Assembly: GCA_013398295.1 (NCBI GenBank)
Contig: VZSF01008872.1
Location: forward strand, 1 to 64,000
Reading direction: 5' to 3'
From: Chionis minor
Taxonomy: Eukaryota; Chordata; Aves; Charadriiformes; Chionididae
DNA: 64,000 nt
Made by a program: the position numbers and the translations under genes. Below are positions 48,869 through 59,710 of the stretch, piece after piece. Under the pieces are notes generated by a model. The model did no database searches, had not been told where the DNA came from, and was given only the letters and a program-made list of their open reading frames with translations. The stretch's first letter is position 1. Every line of letters starts with the position of its first letter.

Positions 48869-49092
48869 GGGAAGAGTGTGAGGAGTCCTGTCCATGAGGA
48901 GGAAGGAGCAGCAGAGACAATGTGTGATGAACTGACCACAACTCCGATTCCCAGTTCACCTGCACTGCTGTGGGGGAGGAGCTAGAGAAATAAGGAGTGA
49001 AGTTGAGCCTGGGAAGAAGGGAGGGGTGGGAGGAAGGTGTTTTAAGACTTGATTTTATTTCTCATTACCCTACTCTGATTTGATTTGCAATA

Positions 49093-49098
49093 ATTAAA
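49093..49098 (+). terminator. ATTAAA poly(A) signal of the LTR
   Basis: ATTAAA lies about 180 bases before the LTR end, followed by T-rich then TTTTCCC sequence. The second LTR has AGTAAA at the matching place (34536-34541). This is the likely former viral polyadenylation signal. Confidence 0.4.
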
Positions 49099-49281
49099 TT
49101 ATTTTCCCGAAGTTGAATCTGTTTTGCCCATGACAGTAGTTGCTGAGTCATCTCCCTGTTCTTATCTCAACCTATGACCCTTCCTTTGTATTTTCTCTCC
49201 CCCATCCAGGTGAGGAGGCAACTGATAGAGTGGCTTTGGTGGGCACCTGGTGTCCAGCCAGGGTCAACCCACCACATCTGG

Positions 49282-52200
49282 CCATATGCAGTGGATAATT
49301 CTATTGGTATTCCTGCCACCTCATAGTATATCAGATCTATATAATGAAGTTCAGTGTTGCCACAATAACATTTTTGAATAAAGTCACATTTAAAAAACAA
49401 TGTCAATAAAGAAATAAACCAGTGTAACAATAACAGTTTAAAATAAGTATACATGTGCTTCTCACTGATAAATTATTCTTTATTACATTACTTTGTGAAG
49501 GAATGGGTACATAAAGAAGAAGCAATAATATTTCAGAACACTACTTCATCCTGTCATTATTGGTATGCAAGTACAAAAAGAAGTTAATAGATTATTCTTG
49601 TTTTTCTGAAGGGTCAGTGGAGCAAATAATTCCGAATGTAATTAATATAATGTTAACTTTCTTTGTGATATACCAAAATATTCTCTAAATATCTTTTTTA
49701 ATTCAGCATAATATCTACTTTAAACATGATCCCTGTGTTCTCGTCTAAAAAAAATAAAATCAAGTGATCTCTTACATCTTCTTAAATATTATGAAAATTT
49801 AACCCTGTATATGCTGATAGCCTTTGAGCATGACATGGAAGTGTTATTTCTTATTTTCGTCCAAATAATGTAAATTGTAGGGATGTCTCTCAACAGCTGT
49901 GGGACATTTGTGCTGCAAGACCTTCGCTCAGCAAATAGTATCTGCATTGTAGTAGTTATACTTGTCTAAGATTACACGTGAAGCCATGTTTGTAGGAAGA
50001 CGAAAATGATTTTTGATAGAACAACAGATACAGCATACCTAGTTGTGTGAGGAGATAGGAGAGGGAGAACAAAAGCTTTTGTGAGCTTAAGCCTTTCTTC
50101 AAGTGGTGTTTAAAGAAGTATTTTTTCCAGGATGGTCACGTTAAGCAGTACTTATGTACCTGAAAAGTCACCTCATTTGTCCAGTTTAAACAAACTACTC
50201 TAGAACAAGGCGGGTCTTTGTGGCCCCAGCAAAATGTTAGGCCCATTGAGGTCATAGGCTATTGAAATGAGTAGGATTACTCATAATGTGGAGCATATCA
50301 AAGGCCTCTTTTGACTAGGACTTCAGAATCTGCATGTTGTTCTTTGCCAATACTCTACTTCTAAGTCTCATCCGTTGCAAATTTTTAAGGAATCATGTTG
50401 CCTTCTGATATCAAACCACATGCTTCCTGGATATGGCATTGGCATACTCGCATCCACTAGACCACAAGGCAAGTTAGATAATTCTAGTCTAGTTTATAAC
50501 TGGAGGTAACCTGTAGAAAGAGAATAATTTTGCGACTGTATAATGCATCACACCTGTGTCTATAGAAACGGGCATGCTTTTTATCTCTGTCTATTTTGAA
50601 GCTATTTAGAAAGGACAGTTGTCTTCACAGTGCTTTAAGCAAGCTAAAAATTAATCCAGTTATTAAAATCTACCATGGATAAAAAGAAAGTTTTTGTAAA
50701 GTATGAACGATAAAATAAGCTGAAGTTGGCAGGTTTGATCCACTATGAAGCTGTGATCATGTAAACTGCTGGTAGACTGCCATTAAGCTATTCATAGTAT
50801 GCAGTACTCCTAAGGAGGACTTAATTAAATGTAGTCTTTTATGGCCACCAATACACCAATATAGTGTACTGCTGATTCTGTCCTTTATCTAACCTTTCAA
50901 TTTCCGTGCACCTGAAATGTACTGAGATTAATAAAAATTGCTTGGACTAAAAAAAAAAAGAAAAATAAATTCTTTAGAAAGCGTTAAAACTTTTAAATAT
51001 ATGAAGTTATTTTTGTTTCAAAGACGTGGATACATTTTAATGTTTATATGTCCAGTCTACATAATGCGATATGAAGATGTATTAGTAGTCTGAAGATATG
51101 CATTTAATTTTTTTCTGTTTTATATGTAGCTGATGCTTTAGGAGATATTAATGTTTTTGGGAGGTAGGGAATATGCCTCTCACTTGTCTTTTACTGTATC
51201 CTTTGTGATTTCTTTTCTATGTAACAAAAAAGGGAAAAAACCCTCAAACCCAAATCTCCCATCTCTATCCTTGATAGTTTAAAATTTACAGGAAATGGGG
51301 AAAAGATTTAACAGAATTCAGTAATGACTTTCTATATATGTTTTAGATAGTAAGCATTAAAAGCATTTAGAAGTTGTTATACCTAATTTAAAACTATTTT
51401 ATTATTTCTTTACTTTTAGAAGGCCCTATAAACCAAATAATAAAAACTATTTTGTATTGTATTGTCCCTCAAAATTAAATGTCTTACATGATGTCATTTG
51501 TATGTACCTGTTCTTATTTTGATAATGTGCAATTTTGTATTTTTATCAACACTGAAAACTTAATATATTCAAGTGTTGTATCTCTCACTGCTGGAGGTTT
51601 TAGGGAACTGTGAAATAAACGTGTGAGTTATCTGTGAGGGGTATGGTAAGACTGATCACTATCAAACATGTGCATCAGTCCTAATAACACTTTTTAACAC
51701 TAAGACCTTTTCCAGAGAAAACTACCTAGAAATCTAGATAATTGAAATAGGGATCCCAGCTGCTCAAAAGTGTCTTGAAGCTTTGTATTTTCTTTCTGAG
51801 TGATCCTCTAGTAAGATTTCTTTTTTTTAGCATAGTAAAACCAATTGTAACTTTTTTCATTGCTTCTGGTTGACTTTATCTTAGAACTACTTCAATTAGA
51901 AAAACTACCAAGATAACTTTAGTTATGACAATGTATGATGTAACAAAGCTGTAATTAGTATTCAAAAATACTGTCAACGCATTTTTTTAATGTGGTGGAA
52001 AAATAACATTCTAGATACTGTTTTATGGAGCTAGCAGCCTGATTTGGATTAAGCAACAGTAAGAACTGAAGTGTTCTAGAGGATACTCTCTGAATTACTA
52101 GCAGAGTTGAAGTCTGTGAAAAAGTAGAAACAACATAGTTTGCAGAACTCTGATTTTAGTATGTTGATTAGATCAAGAAGCATGCTAACCTGTCTTTATT

Positions 52201-55200
52201 TTGCAAATAAACAAGGGATAAGACAAAAATGTCAGAAGAAATTATCAGAAGCAAAGCAAAGGCTATTAAAGGCTTTTAAAGGAGAAAAAGAGAAGAGTCT
52301 CTAGTGACGAAATATTCTAGACATGTAGACATGCTTAATATTAAGCCTCAGCCTTAGAGGGATAGAGGGGAAGAAACAATGATTGGGTGATAAAGATGAA
52401 ATGAGACTGAGAAAAAGAAACAAAGGAAATCAGGAAAAAAATTGGACTTGATTTACTGAAAAACAAGCAAGCAATTGATGAAAAACAAAAAGTTACATGA
52501 TTTTAGTAGCAGTACTTGGATCTGAAAGAAGGCATGTGTAGGAATGGTGCTAATAGTGATAGAGAACATAGGTGGAATGTAAAAGATTGTTGAAATTTTT
52601 GTAATTTGGAATTTCAGCCTTGTTACTAATGAAGAAATAGAATGCAGAGCACTGTTTTAAAAAATGTTTTTCCTGTGCCAGAAGGAAGAATTTAACCATT
52701 CTCAGTGTGAAGTGTGCATATGCAAAATGGGAGTAGAAACAATTCTAAAATCACTAAGGTTTTTTAGTGTTATTACTTTTCTTCTATGTTAGTAAAATCT
52801 TTGTTTTATTAAAAACAAATGTTCTGTAATTTTATTTCATTTTCAAGTTGTGAATGCACATGAAAAGTTAAGGTATTAAATCTAAGGAGAACAGAAAATC
52901 TATAGCTTTTTGAGTGATTTAGTAACTGGATTGCTTCTAACAATTCTCTCTGTAAGCATATCCTCTGTAAGCAGTTAAGCGGCCTCTATTTAAAGGCTAA
53001 ATAATTTTCAGTATTTTGTCAGAATTATAGCTTTCATAATGAATTGTTAATAGAGCCATTTTGGAGACATATTAAAACTACTGCGCACCGTGTTCCCCAG
53101 TTAGTTGAAGAGCTAAGACTTGCCGTGCGATTTTGTGTAATTCTCTGTTGCTGACCAGTTTTAATTTAGATTGTAAACCTACAATACAGAGATTCTAACT
53201 CAGTCTCTTGTATGATGTCTGCCTTCAAATAGGTTATGGATGTTTTCATTGTTTAAAGTAGCCAGTTATACTACAAAAAATTATACTACGAAAAATAAAA
53301 GACTGGTTACAGTTGGAGTGGCAAGTTTCTCATCTTTTGCTTTTGTTTAAGATCTTCTTAGTGTTATATTAAACACTTACTGTTTCCTGGTTTTACACAA
53401 CAATTTTTTAATTGAAAAGGACACAACAAAACACTTTGGCCTAATAGATAAGAAAATAAAAACAATAAATTTATGATTACAAGAGTACTGGTTTGAAAAA
53501 TGGCAATTATGATACACATAGCAAAATCAATATACAGAAAAAAGTATTTGCTTATTTTTTATAATTATATTTTATTTACTGTGTTTATATTTACTACTAG
53601 CCAATTTAGTAGTAAGGATTGATGTTTGAAAGATGATTGACAAGAGGAAAGGAGCAGAGGAGCTAAGAAAAAATATTTGCAGGCAATTAGCTTATTCATA
53701 GCTGAAATGGATCTAGCATAGCACAGGTAATACCGTGGGGCGGTTATATGCGTGAGGTGTCATACCCTATATATGGCATGCCATGCTGCTGCATTAGGCT
53801 TGTTTCTGGAATACGCGGAAGAGGAGTGCTTTTTCTCCCTGGTCCAGAAGTACTTTTTGTTTTAGGAAATTAGGGAACCCAGAGAAGAGCCTGCTAAGAA
53901 AAAACAATCGCCTGATTTTCTCTAAAGATCCCATGTGTGAGGAGAAACTAGAGACGCTGAATGAAATACCTGTTACTTAATAAAAACAAAGCTAGAGATG
54001 GACAGGAGCAACAGATGAGAAAATTCCTTGGAGGTGTCAATTCACTCAGAACAGTTTAATACAGATGTCTCCAGCTGAAGTAGCTGCAGGTAGAGCTAGA
54101 AAGGTGAAGGAGCTCCCTAACTGAGGTATTACCCTAGAGCTGTAACAGTGGACGTGTTCAGTGTAAATACAGACCTAAAACTGAACTACACATGGTGCGA
54201 GTATTTACTACCAAAACACTTGCGGCTGGGACTGAAAAGCAGCATCTTTATCAAGTGAAAGGCAGACTATCCCTTCCAGACATTGTGCTCGGTTTTCCTT
54301 CTCTGCAATTCTGTGGAAAAAGACATGTAGTTTGGGAAAGAAACATCTACATTTCAGCCTGAACTATATGCGTAGGTTAATTTTTTTCCTTTCTTCTGCT
54401 GTTTTTAACTGTCACTTTCCACTTGAGAGCAAGTACTGCATCAGGCTGGTGTGTTATGCCTTGAGGAGTGTCCCAGGTTGACTGTGTATTTTGTTGCAGG
54501 AGTGCACAGCCCAACATCATTATTCATGTCTGTTATTTTGTATTAAAGCTATATTTCTACCCCCTTCCAGAAAAGCAGTACTGTTAAAATGATATTTAAA
54601 CTGGCTGTTTGAGACTTAAAATTTTTTTAGGTAGGGTTAATAAAAATTTCCTTTGTCTGGCATTTATGATACTAGTAATTTCTTGAGACTACAGTGGTTT
54701 GAAAACACATGGTGTATGAGCGCTAGAACAATAGTGGAGCCAAATGCAACTGAGGTTTTCTGCTTACTAAGCTACTTTAGCTCCTGGAAATTTTGCATGA
54801 TTTCATGTGGGATTTTAAAATTCATTTTAAAAGATAAATTACTCCATTAACTTTACAATAGGTAGCTATTATTTTATGCTCATCTAATGCTGTGTTACCA
54901 TATGGCAATGGAGAACTGCAAGCCTCTAAATGCTTTACATTTCTTTTTGTCATCTTGTAGTAAATTATATTTCTGTAAAGCGGAACTTTTTATGTAGCCA
55001 CTATGATTGTTTTTAGATACTGTCATTTCTTTCCAAACTTAGTTTTTGAAAAATCTGTGCTCGGTTTGCTGTTGGAAATTGTCTGTGTTAACCCTTTTAT
55101 GCAAAAATAATGTATGTTTTCCCAGGCACTTAGTGTTTCATGCACAAAGAATGTCCTTAGTCAGTGCTATTGGTGGTTTCATTTTTATATATGTTAGCTT

Positions 55201-56671
55201 TATGATAAAAAGCAACTTTTAATCTTTTTTCAATCATTTTAGTCTTCCTTCTTACAGTAGCATCTTTGGAGATGGTTTTCTGCAAAAATGCAGTTGTTAT
55301 AAACATTGAGGATTAAAAAAAGGCCTACTCTGGATTTGAGAATTTCTATGAAATGTTAATTCATGCCCAAAGTCCTTTGTAATTTTAATTTGTATTTAAG
55401 ATGTATCCTGTTTTATGAAGTTGACTTCTGTCTGAGTTGTAGAATTTAACTTGTCAGATTTGGAATGGGATTTTTATACTCGAAGGGATAAACGTTATTT
55501 AAACATGATTTTTTGCAGCTCCTATAGTCTCTTCATATCAAATGTACTTTATTGTGACTGACGCATTGCATCAACAGCATCCCAAAAGCCCCTTGCTGTC
55601 TTTACGATCCAGACCACGAAAAGTGGTGCATACAACACAGTAGGTTGGTGCATGCAGCTTATATAAGTGTCTTGCTTACAGCGTTACACTACATTCTATA
55701 ACAGGATGTCACAAATCAAATCCAAAACTGCTACTGTCAACATCTACCTGTTGTGTAGATGGCCAGCCATGAATGCCATCTTTATGATTCTCACACACCT
55801 GCTGTTTAAAGGTTAAATTTAGTGACATAAAAAGCTTTGTGTCATGTTCATTAATTGAAAGATATCAGCTGATTAAATCACTGCACTGAAGTCAGAATAT
55901 TCATACCTTCTGTTTTGCTTGACAACAAATTCTTAAGAAATAATGGCAGCTTTCTACTGACTAAACATTCTTATTTATATAAAAATGTGGATGGATTTCC
56001 TGATAAAAGTAGAATGCTTTAACTAACAGTTTGTCAGAAATATAAATCATGCTGAAATAGAGCATGGTTTTTAGGTTTTTAAACTACAGATGAATTAAAT
56101 ACTGCCATATCTTTTGTAAGTATAGAACCTGGCTTAGCATGACGTCAGTACAGCCCGTGTGCTTGGGAAACAGTGAATAAACTGGTTTTGAGACATCTCT
56201 GAATTACTGCATATCTGAGCAAAGTGAGAAAATGACAAGGGGAGAAAAGTTTCCTAGCTTACTAAAAACTGAGGAAAAAAACCTCTTAAACAAGCTAGGT
56301 ATAGTCTTTTGTTCCGGTGGATTACCAAAACTCTTTGTGCAAAATACAGTAACAATGATAGATATATATCCTTGATTACGTTTGTTTCATCGAATGAAGC
56401 TACATCACAGAAGCAGCAATATATATGTACAGTCATTTTAATAGAACTTAGCCAACTCCTATTACTATTACTGTTGGCCACAACTGAAGAAGAAAAGACC
56501 AGTCTTTCTTTTAAAGTAATGTAATAATTTCTTATAGTGGTGTCAGATACCTGCCCTTCCCAATTTTCTTTTAGCTGAAAAGTTTGTGAGAAATCTTGAT
56601 AATTGTCATTGCATTTTTTGGTCAATTGCAACTTCTAACTATTCTAATCTTGTTTACATTTTTTGTTCCAG
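49282..56671. other. AT-rich noncoding DNA
   Basis: About 7.4 kb without a recognisable gene, LINE or LTR. A short block at 55578-55643 is open in more than one frame with weak exon-like borders; it is treated under findings. The rest is ordinary AT-rich sequence with homopolymers. Confidence 0.45.
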
Positions 56672-56736
56672 TACCTGTTTTAAAGCTTCATTTCTACAAG
56701 AACCAAGATAGCAACTTCTTAGAGATACGATCTCAT
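56672..56736 (+). pseudogene. Candidate STPG2 exon relic with in-frame TAG
   Basis: The acceptor TTTTTTGTTCCAG is good and the donor is T/GTGAGT (GT at 56737). With one leading base the frame reads TCFKASFLQEPR, TAG (56709-56711), then QLLRDTIS. The K-A-S-F-L-x-x-P-R...L-x-x-x-I pattern is the typical segment preceding a PG core in STPG-type proteins. A different frame is open from 56596 to 56781 but shows no family resemblance. It is either a stop-bearing STPG2 relic or a coincidence supported by good splice sites. Confidence 0.4.
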
Positions 56737-59683
56737 GTGAGTAGGAGAATATCGGTGAGGTGGCATTTGTTTGAGAAGTAAGACTTAGATTTTATTTCTG
56801 AGGATGAATTCTTTTTCAGTCTTTTGATAATTCTGAAATTATTGAAGAAAACCAGTTTGATTTTTCCCTAAGATATCCTTATTGTAGAAGTTTCTCTGTG
56901 TGTTTGATCAACATCTGGAATTTTGGTTTCATTCAGACACGGTGACAGTGGTTTCTTTTCACACTTTTTTTTTTTCTTTCATTATTGTCTCTTGTAGTTT
57001 TTGAGCATTATAATATTCCTCCTTTATGTACTTTTTTGACATCAGATTGTCTTGTTTTAAATATTCTTTAAATACTCTGAATTTAGTACTCTGTGAGAAG
57101 ATGAACTGTTTATGGATAGGTATTTTTAAAAAGGAATTGAATTGTAATGATTTGAAAATAAAATTTCACCGGAGTGTTTTTAACCACCTATTTCTCGCTA
57201 CAAAAAAAAAATTAAGGACCTACTGTTCAGTTAGTGTTTCTTTTTTGTTATGTCATCTTATTCTTAGCAGGAAAGTTATAATTAGAAACCATTGATAACT
57301 AGTAGCAGTTTTGGATTTGATTTGTGACATCCTGTTATAGAATGTAGTGTAACTATGTAAGAAAGACTTTTATATAAGCTGTACACATAACAAACCAGAG
57401 AAGGAAAAACTGGGTATGTTTAATCCTACTTAAGCCTTCAAAGGGATGGGAGCATAACAAGTAGAACTTAAATTTATATTTAGGTAGTTGCAATCTAAGT
57501 ACGTATATGAGAAAATAAAAAAGCAATTATCATTGTTGCAATAATAACACCAAAAATAATGTGTTTTACGCTTATTTCAGTCAACTGTTAGGGGTAAACC
57601 TTTTTTTTTTTTTTTTTTCATACTAAGTTTGAGCAGTCAAATCCTGGTAATATGGACTCATTGGGGACTATATGGAAGAATTATGCCTTACTGGCTGCTG
57701 CTCTTATGTGCTATATCTTGATCAAAACAGTAAGAGGTTGATATTCCTAGTTCCCAAGTAGTTACAAGACATCTGGACTACCTTGTTGCCATGGAACAAG
57801 AAGCAAATTTTTTTATTAATGGAACTTTTTCTTTGCTTCTTATCTAAAGACCATTTTTCTGGTAAGTACTCATTATTTTGGCAAGTGCTAATCAGTTGTG
57901 AGAGAATCAAATGAAAGCTGCAATAAAAGGTATTTTTTTTAGTTGAATTTTTAGGTGTTTTTTCCAACTTTCGTCACTAATGAGGTAAGTAGAGTGAGAA
58001 GCAGCACAACTGTGACTCTAAAAGTGGTAGCTTCAAAAACTGGGATAATTCTATTCAAATGGAATATGACAGAAAATTAGTAATCAACTAATATAACCCT
58101 TTTTTCAATGTTTTTCAAAATGTTCAGGCATGATATTTTTCTCTCTGGACAATGCTTTATCTGTGATCTGATTTAGCTTCCTGTATCTTTATAAAGATCC
58201 TTTTGATCTGAACATCAGTACATGAAAAGGAAGTGAAAAATAATGATCTGTTTTTGTACTTAAACACATGCCAGTATTTATGAAAAAAATCTGCTGCAAC
58301 ATTTATAGCATTGAGAATTTGGCATGCGCCTTTAGCATCCAGCTGCTTAAGTTCCTCACATCTTGCTGTTTAGAAAGTCAATTTATTTTTTACAGAACTT
58401 ATGTTCTTATACAGATAAATTTGAGACTATCACAAAATGAGACACAGTAATCAATTTAAACTCAGCAGTTGCCTGCTATTAATTGCCATTTACACACATT
58501 TAAATGCAAAGCTCATGATAGCTCTGATTCATAAAACGTTAAAGATATTTTTAATAGGGAAAAAGTCTTGAACTCTGTATGTGGCAATAAGAATTTGCAT
58601 TCCTTCTCAGGTAGGCATCTTATAATTCTATAAAGGTTCCCCCTTAACAAAGGCTCATTATTGTGTCTTTGAAAGCTAACCGGGAAGATATTTCTGGATT
58701 TGCAGATAGTGCGCGTATTTAGTACAGAGTATTGAGCAATAAGTTCTAAGAAAATGAGGTAGTTTGACTAAAACATTTTTTTTAATGTGTTTTCATTTAT
58801 GTTTATCCTTAGAGAGCATTAACTGATAATAATGATAGATTCTGTGGGTTTCTGAGTTCTTGCTCTAATGTGCTAGCATTATTCACAGAAGAAGGTCCAT
58901 GCAATTCCTATCTGCATGATCTTTCTTTTTTGGATATGTCACCGAGACATACTTGTATACTTCTGTAATTAATATTTATTCTGGAATTAGTTTATGGATA
59001 ATTTGTGCATTTTGTTAGCACAAATAAAGAATTTCAGAAAACATAATAAATGGAAAGCATCTTGCCTCAACTCCCTAATTCCTTGTTATAAAGATAAAAT
59101 CTTACCTATATGAATTTATATATGCATATGTGTGTATGTATATTTTTTGAAACTTAAGTGTCAAATTTAGATAGTGTTCAGATCAGAAAGTCTGGCTTTC
59201 CTTGATTCATCCACAACTGCACTATAAAAGAGGCCAGAAATTTGCTGCAGAAGGTTTCAAAAGGCATCAGGACGCTGGATCCAAATAAAAACTGTATGAG
59301 CTGCAATTAGTCATTTCTTCTTGTGTTTAGACTTTAAATGGACAGTATATTGCTATTTTATAACAAAATAAAACTTGGAAATGTGCATTTTAAATTCAAA
59401 GAGTATTTCTATCTCACTCAGTGTTATCATTCATTGAGCCACTGGTTTATTTCAGAAACTGGTTGGTGATGCTTGCGACAGTGTCTGGGCAGATTCTAGA
59501 GATCCCATGCAGGCAGTTAACAAACAGTAACGAGATGTTACCAAGACAAAAGCATTCTAGTGTAAGCGTAAGGCCTTTGTAGAGAAGATAGTCTGAGAGA
59601 AGTTGTTTCCTTCTTTGACAAATGATACTGAAAAATACAATTTCAGGTGAACTCAGTAAGATTAATTTGATCAAAGGAGTAAA
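56737..59683. other. AT-rich noncoding DNA
   Basis: No recognisable gene or transposon. It includes a poly-T run near 57601-57619. A 30-base exon-like block at 57954-57983 (TTTTTAG/...GAG/GTAAGT) is open in two frames but too short to assign. Confidence 0.4.
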
Positions 59684-59710
59684 ATTCCAGCACCAGGAGT
59701 CTGTAATCAG
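59684..59710 (+). pseudogene. Possible PG-repeat remnant
   Basis: The frame reads IPAPGVCNQ and continues open for about 30 more codons, with a weak GTTGGC donor directly after CAG. P-A-P-G-x-Y/C-N is the STPG core pattern, and STPG2 has such a repeat (P-A-P-G-T-Y-D) after the A-S-F-L...P-R block, which would place it correctly after 56672. A TAA lies 24 bases upstream in the same frame. The match is short and could be chance. Confidence 0.25.

Larger units (their letters stand above)
48140..49276 (+). mobile_element. Complete avian LTR-like element (solo LTR)
   Basis: It runs from TGTACTGGGTTTGTGTGGCA to ...GGGTCAACCCACCACA, 1137 bases, with TG...CA ends. The flanks are TCTTG (48135-48139) and TCTGG (49277-49281), a five-base target duplication with one mismatch. 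Internal parts are a TATTTAAG TATA-like box (48320-48327), tandem GGAGCAG/CTGCAGCCCATGG units (48489-48868) and an ATTAAA poly(A) signal (49093-49098). A CTGTTTTGCCCATGACAG block common to this family follows. No primer-binding-site region, gag, pol or env is attached, so this is most likely a solo LTR left by recombination. Confidence 0.7.

Noticed and set aside
48347..48881. 150- and 168-codon ORFs on opposite strands
   Set aside because: They arise from the GC-rich degenerate tandem repeats inside the LTR. No protein family is recognised in either frame.
57954..57983. 30-base exon-like block with GTAAGT donor
   Set aside because: Splice-like borders are good, but it is too short to assign and its translation (VFFPTFVTNE) matches nothing I know.
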